A DNA stretch of 6,225 nucleotides from positions 1-6,225 of the forward strand of contig JAUVVP010000130.1 of NCBI GenBank assembly GCA_030604585.1, in the 5' to 3' direction. The position numbers were made by a program, and so were the translations under genes. Source of the DNA: Planctomycetota bacterium. GTDB taxonomy: Bacteria; Planctomycetota; Brocadiia; SM23-32. Positions 5,168 through 6,225 of this stretch are shown here, one piece after another. Positions within the stretch are counted from its first letter, which is position 1; each line of letters opens with the position of its first letter. The notes under the pieces were generated by a model that saw only the letters and a list, made by a program, of their open reading frames with translations, did no database searches and was not told the origin of the DNA.

Positions 5168-5530
5168 TCATTCTGCCGGACGGTCGTCGCGCCCGTTGTG
5201 CTTCCAGGGCCACAGGTCGGCCGACCTGAGCAGGCGGATGGCCAGGTTCAACTGGGCCCGCCCCTCGGGCGACCACCCGTGCTGGGAATACGTGGCGGCA
5301 TACCAGTCCGGTTCGGCCTGGCCTTCACAGGCGGCGCGGGCGGCGTCGCCGGCAACGGTGACTGCGTCCGGACAGGCAAGGGGTATCAGCTTCGTCGCGA
5401 CCACGGCGGCCATGGCACGCCAGCGCGCCGCTCCCACATGGTCGCCCGTGCGGTCGGCCTCTTCGCACCGGGACCGTATCTTGACGGCCAGTTCGTCCAG
5501 AATCCCCCAGGGGGCGTCCTCTCGCTCCAA
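5168..5530 (-). CDS. Hypothetical protein, 120 residues
   Basis: I do not recognise this protein. It has the balanced composition of a real soluble protein: mixed Asp/Glu and Lys/Arg, four tryptophans, and Ala/Leu-rich stretches at about residues 11-50 and 87-106 that should be helical. There is no signal peptide, membrane segment or clear catalytic motif. The central part (58-88) includes two cysteines across the protein (C53, C68) and the aromatic run DWYAATYSQHGW (75-86). The start is TTG, supported by the minus-strand purine-rich run AAGGGGGG 7 nt upstream; the first ATG in frame would leave only about 81 residues. Overlapping frames on the other strand are Ser/Arg/Pro-rich and look like shadows. 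It reads in the same direction as its neighbours but is too far from both for a tight operon. Confidence 0.6.
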   Translation of the reverse strand: MEREDAPWGILDELAVKIRSRCEEADRTGDHVGAARWRAMAAVVATKLIPLACPDAVTVAGDAARAACEGQAEPDWYAATYSQHGWSPEGRAQLNLAIRLLRSADLWPWKHNGRDDRPAE

Positions 5531-6050
5531 CTTCGGTCCCCCCTTCGCGGCCCGCCGTACGTGCGCGCGCCGCGTGCGATGGCAAAGATCGAAAGTCCCG
5601 GCCTACCCCCTGCAGATCGCGAAGGCCAGGTCTCGGAAGGTAAGTGAGGCCTCCCCGGCACGTATTGGCGGGATTGCAGCTCTGAGGCCCTGCGCAGCAG
5701 CTTCTGTTTCCGTCTTGCCCCGCTTGCCGCGTCTGCCAGGCAACCGCCCACCTCGCCGTTGTCTCAGAGCTCTCCCGCCGTCCCCCTCCCGGGGAAGCCT
5801 CTACCCCAAGTGGTTGTCATTGAGCCGGTCCACCCCGGCTTCCGGCGCTCCCAAGCGATCCGGTTCTCGTCGGCCGGTGCCTCATGCCGTTGGCACCGGC
5901 AGGTCCAGCCTCTACCGCAACAGATAGAAGCTACAGGGTACACGGCCTCGGGAGATCGCACAATCGGGGAAGTCCCTACCCAGCGCTTCGAAATACCTGA
6001 GTGGGAGTCGGCGGGGAGCGGAGGTCGGCCCGTGGGGTGGAGAAGGCTGC
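5531..6050. other. 520-bp stretch with no convincing gene; contains a perfect 9-bp stem-loop
   Basis: Open frames here are Arg/Pro/Ser-rich and lack a good ribosome binding site or recognisable motif. The clearest structure is GCCGGTGCC (5873-5881) pairing perfectly with GGCACCGGC (5892-5900) over a 10-nt loop. A weaker imperfect hairpin joins 5973-5983 with 5997-6006, about 45 bp past the LuxR-type stop, where a terminator would be expected. A minus-strand TTGTGC-N17-TACCCT lies within 5930-5970 but is a poor promoter match. The stretch may hold the leader of the 120-residue gene, a degraded gene, or an unseen RNA. I can support none of these further. Confidence 0.4.
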
Positions 6051-6225
6051 TCAGCCGTCCAGCGAGGTCAGCCCTTCGCGGATGGCGTATTTGGTCAGCT
6101 CGGCAACGCTGCGGATGTCCAGTTTATGCATGATCCGGCTGCGGTGTGTTTCGATGGTCTTGACGCTGACGCCGAGGCGGGAGGCGATCTGCTTGGTCGC
6201 CTTGCCCTCGGCCAGGAGCTGAAGC
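6051..6225 (-). CDS. LuxR/NarL-type DNA-binding regulator, C-terminal part (partial)
   Basis: The last 57 codons are present before TGA at 6053-6051; the rest lies beyond the window. They translate to a LuxR-family helix-turn-helix: LLAEGKATKQIASRLGVS, then the recognition helix VSVKTIETHRSRIMHKL, then AELTKYAIREGL. In the full protein this domain binds DNA, usually as the output of a two-component response regulator of the NarL/FixJ class with an N-terminal receiver. That N-terminal part is not visible, so a receiver is assumed rather than seen. The T-V/I-E-x-H-R core and the KYAIREGL tail are typical of phosphorylation-controlled members. The downstream 520 bp contain no co-directed gene close by, so it probably ends its operon. 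Target genes are unknown. Confidence 0.92.
   Translation of the reverse strand, partial: LQLLAEGKATKQIASRLGVSVKTIETHRSRIMHKLDIRSVAELTKYAIREGLTSLDG

Noticed and set aside
5386..5751. 121-residue leftward frame upstream of and overlapping the 120-residue gene
   Set aside because: Arg/Gly/Trp/Pro-rich, with no motif, and in a different frame from the supported gene.
5196..5927. 243-residue rightward frame over the 120-residue gene and the gene-free stretch
   Set aside because: It is Ser/Arg/Pro/Ala-rich throughout, with no motif, and overlaps a better-composed minus-strand gene.
6001..6222. 73-residue rightward frame at the window end
   Set aside because: It is antisense to the clear LuxR-type helix-turn-helix read on the minus strand.

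Overview
This is a GC-rich bacterial window with six protein-coding genes that I can support. The organism is probably an uncultured environmental bacterium. A PEP-CTERM surface protein, a NarL/LuxR-type regulator, a family 4 glycosidase and an archaeal-type alanine dehydrogenase would suit Planctomycetota or a similar PEP-CTERM-bearing phylum. That placement is an inference from gene content only. No rRNA, tRNA, CRISPR array, transposase or phage gene is visible.

Region 1 (1-3919) is a divergent metabolic module. An ornithine cyclodeaminase/mu-crystallin family protein, most like archaeal-type L-alanine dehydrogenase, reads leftward (108-1109). A 357-bp control region (1110-1466) separates it from a rightward pair. 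That pair is a glycoside hydrolase family 4 enzyme (1467-2819) and, after 44 bp, a zinc-dependent medium-chain dehydrogenase related to threonine 3-dehydrogenase and sorbitol dehydrogenase (2864-3919). All three start at ATG behind good ribosome binding sites. The control region holds a leftward promoter candidate with a 17-bp spacer, a 13-bp palindrome near its predicted start point, a 19-bp inverted repeat over a rightward -35 box, and two mutually exclusive hairpins just before the GH4 start. The pair probably works in the cytoplasm: the hydrolase would cleave an imported glycoside and the dehydrogenase would oxidise a hydroxyl of the released product. No transporter or regulator for it lies in the window.

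Region 2 (3920-4165) lies between convergent genes and is full of inverted repeats: a large imperfect repeat with a smaller hairpin inside one arm, then two GC-rich stem-loops. It probably ends transcription from both sides and may include a degenerate dispersed repeat.

Region 3 (4166-6225) reads entirely leftward. It holds a PEP-CTERM protein with a non-ATG start, a 120-residue protein I do not recognise with a TTG start, a 520-bp stretch without a convincing gene, and the last 57 codons of a LuxR-type DNA-binding regulator cut by the window edge.

I did not find an evident new multi-gene system. The most checkable oddities are the altered active-site positions in the two rightward enzymes, the palindromes in the divergent control region, and the structured convergent intergenic region.
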